From Ichthyophis bannanicus (taxonomy: Eukaryota > Chordata > Amphibia > Gymnophiona > Ichthyophiidae): 64,000 bases of DNA. The notes below the pieces were generated by a model. It was not told where the DNA came from and ran no database searches. It saw nothing but the letters and a program-made list of their open reading frames with translations. Positions 53,872 to 63,910 of this stretch are shown in pieces. The position numbers and the translations under genes are program-made. Location of the stretch: NCBI GenBank assembly GCA_033557465.1, contig CM066035.1:899837309-899901308 (forward strand), given 5' to 3'. The first letter of the stretch is position 1, and each line of letters opens with the position of its first letter.

Positions 53872-55660
53872 CTACTGTTTGTAGGCAGTGCCCTTCCTCG
53901 GGTAAAAGGGCTTTTTACCTGAGCCCTTCTTCTTGTGAGAAGGGGCAGAAGTCTTTCTAGACAGCCTTGTCCTCGTGAGGTGCTCGGTTTCGAGCTGTGC
54001 GGTCTTTTCGGTCATGGGCTTGCCAAAAAGGTTCTCACCTCGGCAAGGGACACCGACCAACTTGTCCTGAACTCATGGCTCGAGGTCCGATGACTGCAGC
54101 CATGCCTGGCGTCGAGCCGCGATGCCGGCTGCCGCAACACGGGCCGAAACCTCAAAGCCATCGTAGGCAGCGCGGGACATAAACTTGGAGCATTCCCGTA
54201 TCCCCGAGGACAAGGACTTGAACCTCTGCAAGGGTTCCCTGGAGAGACCAGCAGAGAAACCGGCCAGCTCCTTGGCCAGGTCCCGCAAGTACATGCCCAT
54301 GTACAGCTGGTAAGACTGGACACGGCAAGCAAGCATCGAGCCCTGGAAGCACTTTCTACCAAAACCATCCAGGTTCCGGGCCTCCCTGCCAGGGGGCATC
54401 GCGGAGTGCATCTTCTGACTTTTCAGGCGATGCATGGTCGATTCCACCACCATGGAATCATGTGGTAGCTGCGCCTTCTGAAAGCCAGGGCTCTTTCGGA
54501 GCCGATATATGGAATCGACCCGCTTGCTTAGAACCGGCGCCGAGGCCGGTGCCTCCCACATCCGGAAGAGGAGCCGTTCCAGCATCGGAGGAACCGGAAC
54601 AGTAAAGGCCTCCTTCGGAGGAGAGTCATACTGTAGGGCCTCGAGCTCCTCGGCTCGAGGCTCCTCCTCGGGGTCCGCAGGGATAGCCAACGCGGTGGCC
54701 ATATCCCGGACGAACTCCGAGAACCGGGTATCCTCCGGAGGGGATCTACTCCGGGGCTCAGACTGCGGTGAGTCCGACGGGATGCACAGAGTCCGGAAGA
54801 TGTCGGGGGACTCCTCGTCCTCCGTCTCCCAGGCGAACTCGTCCGATGAGGAATCGGGCTCTGACCGCACGGGACCTGTGAGCACCCGCCCCAACGCCGA
54901 AGGCACCAGCGTCGACACCCTCGGTCCCGAGAGGGAGGTCGAGGGAGACTGTGACCGAGGTCGACCTCAAGCCTTCATGATCTCGAGTATTGGCTCGGTC
55001 TCCGGGGTCGACTTCAATGTCGATGTCCCGGTGGTCAGGGCAGATGCGCCAGACAGGCTGGCCATCAGCGCCTGCTGCTGTTCCATGAAGGCAGACAATC
55101 TGCACTCCAAGGCTGTCAGCCTGAGACCCAGCTCAGGAGACTCAGCAGCCACCGACTCGGGCCCGCCCGACGTCAGCTCTCTGGGAGAAGAGTCCACGAG
55201 GACTACAGGACTTACATGTCCAGCAGACTCTGGCTCCACACGAGGTACTTTTGGAGGCTTCTCCTGTTCCACGGGCCCGGGGCAGCGGTCGGGGGTCTGA
55301 GACCTAGCTCTCGAGGAGCCAGGGACCTCTGACGACGACGCCCTCGCGAGCCGCTTCTTCCTCTTTCGTTCCCGGTCGGGGGACCCCCTGTCCGAGGAGC
55401 CCCGATGGTGCTCGGGATCAGATTCCCGAGATGTCAAGGCCTCAGACGAGGTCCAGGCCCGGCCGGAGGCCAAGTCGGAGAAAAGCCTTTCCTTTTGGTT
55501 CTGACAACTTCGAAGCGCCTTGGAAGACATCTTTCCACATGGTCCACAGATCTTAGGATCGTGGTCAGGACCCAGGCACCGAAGGCAGCAGTCGTGTGTG
55601 TCGGTGAGAGACATTAGTTTCTTTCACCGATCACACTTCTTGAAACCACTGGAAGCCATC
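53872..55660 (-). pseudogene. DIRS gag (E4)
   Basis: Starts MASSGFKKCDR at 55660, followed at once by a TGA where related gags have a Cys of the zinc motif. It reopens LMSLTDTHDCCLRCLGPDHD (55614 on). Frames 55614-54967 and 54918-54073 carry the Ser/Glu-rich middle and the conserved part (PEDTRFSEFVRDMATALAIP; LPHDSMVVESTMHRLKSQKM; MYLRDLAKELAGFSAGLSRE; FMSRAAYDGFEVSARVAAAG). The end GENLFGKPMTEKTAQLETEH (54020-53960) lies past a further stop. Confidence 0.75.
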
Positions 55661-55904
55661 AGGGAAAAAAGAGTCCCCGCGAGGTCAAAGGACCGGCCTT
55701 CCAGGGAAAAAGAAAAAAGGGGCGCGAACGCCAGCCACAAAGGGCAAAAACTGAAAAAATAAGATCGGGCTCAATACAGGTGTACCGAACCCGGCGGGAG
55801 GGGAACCGGTGTCGAACCGGAGGAAAAATAGCGAAGGAATCGCGAAATAAACCAACTATTTTCCGGGAGGACTAGGACACACGTCTGACGGGCTTCATGG
55901 AAAA

Positions 55905-56069
55905 AGAGAGACTGAGAAAGATGGCACCTTTAGGCGGGAAGGGGACCGCGCATGCGTGCCTGCATTCCCAAAGGCTTTCATAGAAAGCTGGGGAAATGCT
56001 CCGCAAGGGCTCCATCGACATCGATGTCACCCATATGTGAGGACTGACTTCCTGCTTGGTCCTGGAGAA
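55905..56069. repeat. Right ITR of DIRS E4
   Basis: Inverted partner of 44908-45095: GACTGAGAAAGATGGCACC, GGGAAGGGGACCGCGCATGC, CATCGACATCGATGTCACCC and the end GGTCCTGGAGAA. Confidence 0.85.
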
Positions 56070-56929
56070 TGAGGTGTTGCAACAATTGGCAAAATGAAAG
56101 TTTTTCACCAATATGTATTGGCAAACCACCACCTCCCATGCATGGAAGCCATGTAGTGGTGCATATGTGCACCTGTGGACTATATCAGTGCCATGGGCCC
56201 TGTTCTTGTGGGCAGATTGCTCCTCACCCTGACCATAGTAGGACATGTCTTTGGCCTACCAGCTCTATCACTTAACACAGACTTGCTTGGTTGGAAGCTC
56301 CCTGATCAGTGTTCCTCCCCCAGCTCAGAGGATGGGGCATTCCATAAGCCTGTGGAGTTCATGGGGGCTTTCATTTCCCTGAGAGCTGGCATGCTATGGC
56401 TGGAAACTGTTTGGGGTTACCTGTTTCCATGGGGGTGTGTAGGGTATCTTCCCAGAGCTTTCTCCATGGTAGGAGCATGGATGCTCTCTGTGGACTGTCT
56501 CCCACCCCCCCCCCTACTTGTGTGGCCTCTGTGATGGTCTATGGGGTTCCTTCTGGGCATCATGGACCCAATGTGGTAAAGGATGTGGATAGTAGGGTAA
56601 ATCACATGTATGTGGTGGTCACTGTGTTGAACCTTCAGATCTTCTCTGATGCTCCCCTTCTCCACAATAGGGCCAGCACTCCTCACTAGAAAGAGTACTG
56701 CATGAAATGTATAATGGGAGTGACATGGAGGAGTCCCAACCCCCTCCCAGACGAAAGGCCTGATAACCTTCTATTGGAGCATAGGTTATCAGGCACCCTG
56801 CATACTTGAAGGTGAGAGAAGTTCATACAGTCGTTCCACATAGTGGCTGCTATTGACACCCTGCCTTTCACCCTTCCAGAGCCCCTGACTCATTCAGATG
56901 CTGCATTTGCACTCTATCTCCACCAGAAA
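56070..56929. other. No gene recognised
   Basis: Mixed sequence right of E4 with only short frames. Contains the small inverted pair TGATAACCTTCTATTGG and CATAGGTTATCAGG (56760-56794) and a C run at 56500. No known repeat or exon found. Confidence 0.4.
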
Positions 56930-57049
56930 AGACCACAGCACCATCATTTTTAGGGAATCTAACAAAAGTTACAACAGTAATAAAGGGTTATTTCAATTCC
57001 CCCAGTATCAACTGGTTCAATGTCACATGAGGACATGCTTGGGAGATTA

Positions 57050-57148
57050 AGGGCCCCTTTTACTAACACTTAGCTTGCACTATCTGCCACACAGCCCACA
57101 GGAATAAAATTGGTCATGCAGCAGATAGCACGAGCTAAGCATTAGTCA
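57050..57148. repeat. Small inverted-repeat element in the CR1
   Basis: Left arm GGCCCCTTTTACTAACACTT, then AGCTTGCACTATCTGCC, pairs imperfectly with GCAGATAGCACGAGCTAAGC, then ATTAGT. Its left end resembles the TTTACTAA-type terminal repeats at 15863 and 30907. It separates two CR1 endonuclease segments. Confidence 0.5.
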
Positions 57149-58078
57149 CAAAGTTTCTAGATGAAATAAATGACTGCTTCATGGAGCAGTTGTTTCATGA
57201 ACCAACATGAGGGAAGCTATTTTAGACCTGTTCTTAGTGGAACATGGGATCTGGTGTGAGAAATAATGGTTTTGAGGCCACTTGGCAATAGCAGTCATAA
57301 CAGAATCACATTTGATTTAATAAACAGAGGGAGGACAGCAAGGAAATCCATGGCGCTAGCATTCAACTTTCAAAAGGGGGATTATGATAAAATGAGGAAA
57401 ATGGTTAAGAAAAAACTAAAAACTGCAAAGGTTCACATCAAGCACGGGCACTGTTTAAAAATACTATCTTGGCAGCCCAAACCAGATGTATTCCACGTCA
57501 GTATGGTTTAAAGGTGAGGTCAGAGAGGCCATTATAGCCAATGAAGCATCCTTTAGAAAATGGAAAGGAAGCCAAATGACAAAAATAGGAAACATAAGCA
57601 CTAGAAAATTGGATACAAGACATTGATAACACAGGGAAAGAGAGAAGCTTGCCATGGAAGTTAAAACCATAATAAAATCTTTTTGAAGTACATTCATAGC
57701 AAAAACCTGTGGGAGAATAAGTTGGATCATTACATAACAAAGAGGTAAAAGGGAGGGCAAGGCCACAGCAGAGATGCTGAATGAAAGTTCTGTTTCAATT
57801 TTTACTGAATAAGACATAGGGAAGTTACATCACATTTAAATATCAGTGCTGGCAAGGGTATCACAGGAATTAAAACAAAACAAGAAGATGTAATACAAAA
57901 ATTTGATAAACTATAGAGTAGCAAATCACCTGGACCTGATGGTATACATCCCAGGGTTCTGAAAGAACTCAAATATGAGATTGCAGACCTACTATTAGTA
58001 ATCTGTGAACTATCATTATCATCATCTGTAGTACTTGAAGACTGGAGAGTGGCTAACCTAAAGCTAATTTTTAAAAAG

Positions 58079-59611
58079 GTTTCTATCGCCCAGTCTCCAA
58101 CCTTCCCTTTTTGTCCAAACTTCTTGAGAAGGTTGTTTTTGCCCAGCTATCGCATCATCTTGACTCCACCAATTTCCTTCACCCCCACCAATCCGGTTTC
58201 CGTCCTGGGCACAGTGTCGAGACTATTCTTCTTGCTTTCACCAACGCCCTTCACGTAGCCCACGACCATGGGGAAATCTCGGTGGTGGTTGCCCTTGATC
58301 TTTCTGCTGCATTTGACCTTGTAGATCACTCCCTCCTCCTCTCCCGACTACACAATGCTGGCCTTTGTAGCACTGTCTTTCGGTGGTTTCACTCCTTTCT
58401 CTCCTCTCGCTCTGGTACAGTTCTCTCTTCCTCCCCCTCTTGCCCCTCCTCTGACTCATTTCCCCTCCCTTGCGGGGTCCCCCAAGGCTCTGTGCTGGCT
58501 CCACTCCTCTTTAATCTCTTCCTAACCCCCCTCACTCTTCTCATTCAACAATTCGGTATCACAGCTTTTTACTACGCAGATGACATCCTTCTTCTATATC
58601 ACACCTCCCCAGTCTGCTCCGACCTTGCTCTCCTCAATTCCTGCCTAGCTGCTATTTCTGATTGGATGACCAATAACTGTCTGCATCTCAATCTCTCAAA
58701 GACCACAGCTATCTGGTTCCCGCACGGTCATCAGCCCCCCTCCATTGCCCCCTCTTTCCCTGCCACTCCTATTTCTATGGTTTCCACTTTTCGATATCTT
58801 GGGGTACTCTTCGACTCTGATCTTTCTTTCTCTGCCCATGTTTCCCACATCTCCAAAACCTCCTTCTTCTATCTCAGGCAAATCCATGCCGTCTGCCCTT
58901 TCCTCTCTCCCTCTGCTCTTGCTACCTTGCTGTTAACTCTGGTTATCTCCCGTATTGACTTCGCTAACTCCATTCTCTCTGGCCTCTCTAAGCTCCAACT
59001 CTCACGTCTTCAACGGATCCAAAACACCACTGCCCGTCTCGTGTCCTCCTCCTCCCCCAGAGACCATGTCACACCCCTCCTCTACCATCTCCATTGGCTT
59101 CCCATTTCCTTTCGAATCCAGTTCAAACTTCTCACTCTCGTTCACAAGGCTCTTCATACCTCCACACCACAATACCTGGCTGATCTTATTCACTTCCACA
59201 CCCCCCGGCACCCCCCCCCACTCCTTCCACCTCAACCGCCTCACTCTACACCCCCCCCCCTCACTTGCTCACCTTCAATCCACCCGCTCCTCAGCCTTCT
59301 TTTTCATAGGTCCTGCTCTTTGGAACTCCCTTCCCTCTACCCTCCGTCTGGAGCCTCATCACCCTACCTTTAAGCACGCCCTAAAAACCCACCTCTTCTC
59401 CCTTGCCTTCAACCCCCCTTCCCTCTAGCCTCTACCTTTTTCCCTATACTGACCCTCCTCTTTCATTCTTTGTCTTTCTATCCTCTATTAAGTTGTAACT
59501 TTCTTTTCCTTTTCCGGCCATGTGCCTACTGTAATGAAGATTTATTTTATTGTAAACCGCTCTGTTTATCCCTGAAGGGCGGTCAATCAAGCAAATAAAC
59601 AAACATAAACA
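58079..59611 (+). mobile_element. L2 LINE, 5'-truncated, inserted in CR1
   Basis: Begins inside RT and ends with the tail TGTAAACCGCTCTGTTTATC, then GCAAATAAACAAACATAAACAT. It separates the CR1 IFKK from its continuation GDPGN. Confidence 0.85.
58111..59373 (+). CDS. L2 reverse transcriptase, long open frame
   Basis: 420-codon frame: [93 protein letters not shown], catalytic FYYADDILLLYH, WMTNNCLHLNLSKTTAIWF, FRYLGVLFDSDLSFSAHVSH, LSRLQRIQNTTARLVSSSSP and DHVTPLLYHLHWLPISFRIQ. Runs of C near 59205-59250 change the frame; the true C-terminus LWNSLPSTLRLEPHHPTFKH lies in the frame that ends at 59428. The endonuclease is absent. Confidence 0.75.
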   Translation: MSKLLEKVVFAQLSHHLDSTNFLHPHQSGFRPGHSVETILLAFTNALHVAHDHGEISVVVALDLSAAFDLVDHSLLLSRLHNAGLCSTVFRWFHSFLSSRSGTVLSSSPSCPSSDSFPLPCGVPQGSVLAPLLFNLFLTPLTLLIQQFGITAFYYADDILLLYHTSPVCSDLALLNSCLAAISDWMTNNCLHLNLSKTTAIWFPHGHQPPSIAPSFPATPISMVSTFRYLGVLFDSDLSFSAHVSHISKTSFFYLRQIHAVCPFLSPSALATLLLTLVISRIDFANSILSGLSKLQLSRLQRIQNTTARLVSSSSPRDHVTPLLYHLHWLPISFRIQFKLLTLVHKALHTSTPQYLADLIHFHTPRHPPPLLPPQPPHSTPPPLTCSPSIHPLLSLLFHRSCSLELPSLYPPSGASSPYL

Positions 59612-59639
59612 TAGGGGTGATCCAGGAAACTAGAGACTG

Positions 59640-60180
59640 GTGAGCCTGTCAGTACCAGGAGATATGGTAGAAATCATTATAAAGAACAAAATTACTGAAT
59701 ATATAGATAGTCACAGTTTAATGGGAGAAAGTCAACATGGATTTAGCCAAGGAAAGTCTTGTTTTACTAATCTGTTATATTTTTTTGAAGATATGAATAA
59801 ACAAGTACACGTAGATAAAGGTGAGCTGATTGATATAGTGGATGTGGATTTTCAGAAAGCCTTTGACAAGGTCCCTTATGAGAGACTCTTGGCGAACTTA
59901 AGAGAGTCATGGGATAAGAACTAGTGTGCAACTGTGGATTACGAACTGGTTAAAAGATAAATAGAGAATAGGGCTAAATGGCCAGTTTTCTCAATGGAAA
60001 AAAGTGGAGTACCCCAGGGATGTGTGCTAGCTCCACTGCTTTTTAACATATTCATAAATGACCTGGAAAATGAAATAAGTGAGCTGATCAAATTTGCAGA
60101 TGACACAAAATTACTCAAAGTCATTGAAACACAAAAGGATTGAAAAAAACTGCAAGAGGATCTTGAGAAATTGGGAGACT
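59640..60180 (+). pseudogene. CR1 reverse transcriptase, middle part
   Basis: SLSVPGDMVEIIIKNKITEY, GESQHGFSQGKSCFTNLLYF, IVDVDFQKAFDKVPYERLLA, a stop, then [20 protein letters not shown] and [18 protein letters not shown]. The catalytic FADD is intact, but stops at about 59924 and elsewhere disable it. Confidence 0.75.
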
Positions 60181-60527
60181 GAGTGTTCAAATGGTAGATG
60201 AAAATTGAAATTGGACAAGTGCAAAGTTATGCACTTTGGTAAGAACTCCTCAAACTACAGTTACACAATACAAGGTTCCACATTAGGAACCACCATCCAG
60301 GAAAACGATCTGGCCTTCATCGTGGATAGTATGTTGAAACTTCTGCCTAGCATGTAGTAGCAGCCAAGTTAGCAAATCGTAGAATGTTAGGAATCATAAG
60401 CAAAGGAATGGAGAATAAAATCAAAGATATTATAATGCCTCTATTTCACTCCATGCTGCGACCACATCTCGAATATTGTGTGTAATTCTGGTCACTATAT
60501 CTAAAAAAGGATATAGCGGTATTAGAA

Positions 60528-60596
60528 AATGTCTCTGTATGTCATTGTATACACCTTGTTGCGCTATATAAATGATTAGTAGTAGTAGTAGTAGTA
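60528..60596 (+). repeat. LINE tail with (TAG)n inserted in CR1
   Basis: CACCTTGTTGCGCTATATAA, then ATGAT and six TAG units, interrupts the CR1 reading between ENVS-type sequence and AGAAGAGCAACCAAAATGAC. Likely the end of a strongly truncated L2-type copy. Confidence 0.55.
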
Positions 60597-61091
60597 TAGA
60601 GAAGAGCAACCAAAATGACAGAGGGTATGGAAGGATACCCCTTTGAGGAAAGGTTTAAAAGGTTAATGCTCTTCAAATTTGAAAAGAGATAGTTGAGGGG
60701 AGATATGATAGAGGTCTATAAAATAATGAATGAAGTGAAATGGATAAAAATAGATTGGCTGTTTACTCCCTGAAAAGGTAGAAAGACTAGGGGTCATGCA
60801 ATGAAGCATAATGTAGCACGTTTAAGACTAATCAGAAATTTTCATCAACGTGTAAATCAGACTCTGGAATTCTTTAGTGCAGTTGGGTTTAAGAGCGGTT
60901 TGGAGAAGTTCCTGAAGAAAAAGTCCATAAAGCATTATTAAAGTAGACTGGGGATAAGCAGCATGGAATCTGGCTACCTGCTGGGAATCTGACAGGTACT
61001 TGTGACCTGGATTTGCCACTGTTGGAAACAGGATACTGGGCTTGATGGACCTTTGATCTGACCCATATGGCATATCTTATGTTCTTATGTG

Positions 61092-61681
61092 TTTGCTTCA
61101 CTGATTTGCATGCCCCATCCCCTTGTACTTTGGCTCATTGCTCTGAGCTGAGCAGCAGGATGTGCCTATTCCCAGGTCAGCCCTCTTTATCCTTCAATGG
61201 CCACTTATTAAATGCACTGTTAGGCGGGTAGGGGCCCAGGTATTGATGTATTGGTGGCTTACTACCAGCAATAACATTGCACCGGTAGCATACAGTTGTG
61301 AGGCTCTCATAGCAAGCTTCTTCGCAGCGTGCATGCGCTATGGGTGAGCATACCACGGTTATAGTCATATTTCCTCACCGCAGTCATGCTCCCTATTTGT
61401 ACCATGGCCTCTATGCCCCTCCACGGTATATTGCGTACTAACCGCATGTCTGCCCTACGTGACACATGTCACTTTAGTAAATATGCTCCTCTGTGATAAA
61501 CTACCTAGAAATATTTTTAAGGGCAGACTAGAGGAGTAATACTGGATAGAATCTGTGGCAGAGATTCTCAACAAACACGAGACTGATAAAAAAAAACTTC
61601 AAAAAACAGCACAGCTGAACTTGCACTGTATGTTAGAATAATAATGCCTGCTGTGGAAGATCAGAAATGGGTTCCTAGTAA
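61092..61681. other. No gene recognised; contains a TIR-like end
   Basis: The stretch ACTTTAGTAAATATGCTCC near 61470 is an inverted, diverged copy of the GGGGCATGTTTACTAAA end. The upstream partner was not found. The remainder has no long frame. Confidence 0.4.
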
Positions 61682-62095
61682 GAAAGGAACAAAAATGTGT
61701 TAGAAGACAGAAATACAAAGGAAAAGCAGAAAGTACATGGAGCTTCTCTTCTGGCTGTGGGCATTCCATCTAAATCTGAAGAACTGCAAAACTGCATACA
61801 ATGCCATGTTCTTCATGCTGTGGCTCCTACTGATCCCATACAGTCCCCTGATTCTTCTCCAGTATCCTCTCCCTACTCTCTACGGAGACTTGCTGCTGAC
61901 ATTATCCTCCATAAGAGAAGTTCTGCATTCTATCCGCACCATGTAATGCTGGAGTCTGGGCACTCTGCAGGTCAAAGTCATGTAGAGCCATGTGGTGCCA
62001 GAAAAAAACATAACTGTCATTTCAGATCTGCTCCAACAAGCCCCCAAAAGAAAGAGTATGGGAGATTTAAAAAACTCTGGAGACAACCAGCTTGA
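61682..62095 (+). CDS. Unrecognised ORF, possible terminal exon
   Basis: An open stretch of about 138 codons, not matching any transposon here. It reads SKSEELQNCIQCHVLHAV, DPIQSPDSSPVSSPYSLRR, LAADIILHKRSSAFYPHH, CGARKKHNCHFRSAPTSP and ends YGRFKKLWRQPA. The first in-frame codons follow a stop at 61679; the nearest acceptor-like site is TGTGTTAG at about 61701. There is no upstream Met in a good context (the first in-frame start-like codon is GTG at 61697). It may be a last coding exon, a retrocopy or a chance frame. Confidence 0.3.
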   Translation, partial: ERNKNVLEDRNTKEKQKVHGASLLAVGIPSKSEELQNCIQCHVLHAVAPTDPIQSPDSSPVSSPYSLRRLAADIILHKRSSAFYPHHVMLESGHSAGQSHVEPCGARKKHNCHFRSAPTSPQKKEYGRFKKLWRQPA

Positions 62096-62223
62096 AGGAA
62101 ATGGTGACCGCGACAAGATGGAGAAGGATGATGGGTAGGGATTGAGACAGGGTCGGATGGCGGTAGAGGAGAGCGTGCGTTTTAGAAAAAAATATATGGG
62201 GGAAGGAGATAGACTGTTTTAAT

Positions 62224-62395
62224 TATGAGAGCCACACTTCACTCACTTCAAGCTCTCTAAGTTTCATCATCGGTCATAAAAAAGCTAAGTGGCATTTTGA
62301 AAGTTTTGTCACTGTATAATGGCTGAATTAAAATTATGTAAACTCAACCGATGATGAAACTCAGAAAGCTTGAAGTGAGTGAAGTAGCTCTCATA
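62224..62395. mobile_element. Hairpin (foldback) element with 50-base arms
   Basis: 62224-62274 (TATGAGAGCCACACTTCACT... ATCATCGGT) is the near-exact reverse complement of 62347-62395, around a 72-base centre. It looks like a short MITE or foldback element. No coding content. Confidence 0.65.
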
Positions 62396-62616
62396 TTGAT
62401 TTTGATGGTTCTAAAAAAATCTTTTTGGAGTATTGACTAAGTCTGTGCAGAGCTGCTCACTACTTAGTGAGAGAGATATTTGAAGCTATAATCTATTTTA
62501 GAAAGCCAACATACGTGCTTATTTGCCTTTATAATAGAGGCACTCAGAAAGAGCTACAGTAGCGTGCAAATGTTAATACACAGATTTATACTTGCTCCAA
62601 AGTTAGTGTAAGTGTA
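62396..62616. other. No gene recognised
   Basis: AT-rich, no repeat or exon identified. Confidence 0.4.
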
Positions 62617-62940
62617 CATAAGAATATAAGATATGCCATACTAGATCAGACCAAGGGTCCAATCAGTTCAGGATTGTTTCCAACAGTGGCCAAGCCAGGT
62701 CAAAAGTACCTGCCAAGTTCCCAAAATGGTACACAGATTCCATGGTGCTTATCTCAGGCTTGAGCAGTAGATTTCCTTGGTCCTCTTTAATAATGGCTAA
62801 TGGACTTTTCCTCCAGGAACCTGTCCAAAGCTTTTTAAAATCCAGCTACACAAATGGATTTTACTAAATCCTCTGGTAATAAATTTCAGAGTTTGATTAC
62901 ACATTAAGTGAAAAAATATTTTCTCTAATTAGTCTCAAAT
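62617..62940 (-). mobile_element. CR1-type 3' fragment, reverse orientation
   Basis: CATAAGAATATAAGATATGCC, ATACTAGATCAGACCAAGGG and AACAGTGGCCAAGCCAGGTC are the complement of the 3' end at 60960-61091 (GACCTTTGATCTGACCCATA; CATATCTTATGTTCTTATG). Extends to TTTTCTCTAATTAG near 62935, the part encoding the CR1 C-terminus. Confidence 0.7.
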
Positions 62941-62944
62941 GGAG

Positions 62945-63465
62945 CTCTGGTGGCGCACCAACCTTACACCTGTGACCGGGCTTCACTCCGGACTCACCCA
63001 AAATTCATTCCGAAGGTGGCATCAGCCTTGCATATCATAGAACTGCTTAGTTTCTACCCGGAGCCCCACTCTTTCCCTGAAGAGCAGGGGCTTCATATCT
63101 TTGACTGTGTCAGAACCCTACGTGTTTACCTCCACTGGACTGCAACCCGATGACAAGGCACATAACGTTTCGTCTCATAAGACCAAAAGAAGCTCAGCTG
63201 ACCTGTCATCAATAGGACCCTGTCTCTATGGATTTCTTCCTGTGTTGCTTTCTGCTTGGATCAGGCTGGAATCGGGGCATCACCCTCACTTAACACTCAT
63301 CAGCTCAGGGCGTTAGCCACCATCATTGTGAACTTGTGGTCCGTTTCGGTGGTGGACATCTGCACCTGGGTCCTTCCTTCATAATAATTTCCAGAGGTAT
63401 TACTGCCTCAACCTCACCACACGGGCGGACCCCTCCTTCAGTCAGGCAATCCTATCCACAGCGGA
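62945..63465 (+). pseudogene. DIRS recombinase relic on the plus strand
   Basis: RTHPKFIPKVASALHIIELL, EPHSFPEEQGLHIFDCVRTL and RVYLHW (62985-63150) match E4 (RTHPKFLPKVVSSFHLNQE; EAGLHTLDCRRALSFYL). Further on, VDIC (63350) and, in another frame, YYCLNLTTRADPSFSQAI (63390-63450) match the Tyr region. No ends, gag or RT nearby. The only DIRS relic in this window on the plus strand. Confidence 0.65.
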
Positions 63466-63574
63466 TATTCACTCACCATGTGTTTGACTGCCCGACTGAC
63501 TGCACTGGAAAGCTTGGCAATATGTACACTACCTGCTTCACCTACACCTGCTCCTTGACCCCTCAGATTTTCGC

Positions 63575-63910
63575 ACAGTATTCCAAGCGCTCATCTCTTC
63601 CTGCACTTTGACTATGCCAATATTATTCTCCATGACCTCCCTAAACACACTCTCCAACCTCTCCAATTGACCATGAACACAGCTACCTGCACACTCCAGG
63701 ATGTGCCCAGATTCGAACACATCTCGCTCCTCATGCAGCTATACTGGCTCCCTATTACAAACCGTCTGTTCTACAAAGCCCTTCTACTCACATTCAAGAT
63801 GCTTCACGACTTGTCTGCGACCTCCCTGGCAGCAATCTTACAATACACCCCAGACAACAGAATGAGGAGGTCGGGAATGGTAAACATTCTGGTTATCCTT
63901 TCATCAATAA
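63575..63910 (+). mobile_element. L2 3' fragment, cut by DIRS E5
   Basis: LDYANIILHDLPKHTLQPLQ, FEHISLLMQLYWLPITNRLF, FKMLHDLSATSLAAILQYTP and NRMRRSGMVNILVI, the same subfamily as 14385-15028. The reading stops at 63910 where DIRS E5 starts. Confidence 0.8.

Larger units (their letters stand above)
44908..56069 (-). mobile_element. DIRS element E4, split by nested DIRS E3
   Basis: Left end AGAGTAGTAACTCACCTG at 44908, ICR at 45174-45271, right end TTGGTCCTGGAGAA at 56069. Without the nested E3 (46976-52380) it is about 5.75 kb, the same layout as E1: gag (55660-53872), RT/RNase H/methyltransferase-like (53813-52381 and 46975-46445), recombinase (to 45408). A different family from E1-E3, as shown by the ITR core and protein divergence; E0 and E5 belong with it. 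Confidence 0.9.
56930..61091 (+). mobile_element. CR1 LINE (a second subfamily), split by other elements
   Basis: EN end (INWFNVT near 57005-57025; REAILDLFLVEHG near 57210-57250), RT start (SKSPGPDGIHPRVLKEL near 57925-57975; LEDWRVANLKLIFKK to 58078), interrupted by an L2 (58079-59611), then RT (59640-60180) and 3' end CATATCTTATGTTCTTATG at 61075-61091. Also contains a TIR-like hairpin (57050-57148) and an L2 tail (60528-60596). Many stops; an old copy. Confidence 0.8.

Noticed and set aside
54509..55300. 263-codon plus-strand ORF
   Set aside because: Opposite strand of E4 gag in GC-rich low-complexity sequence; no independent support.
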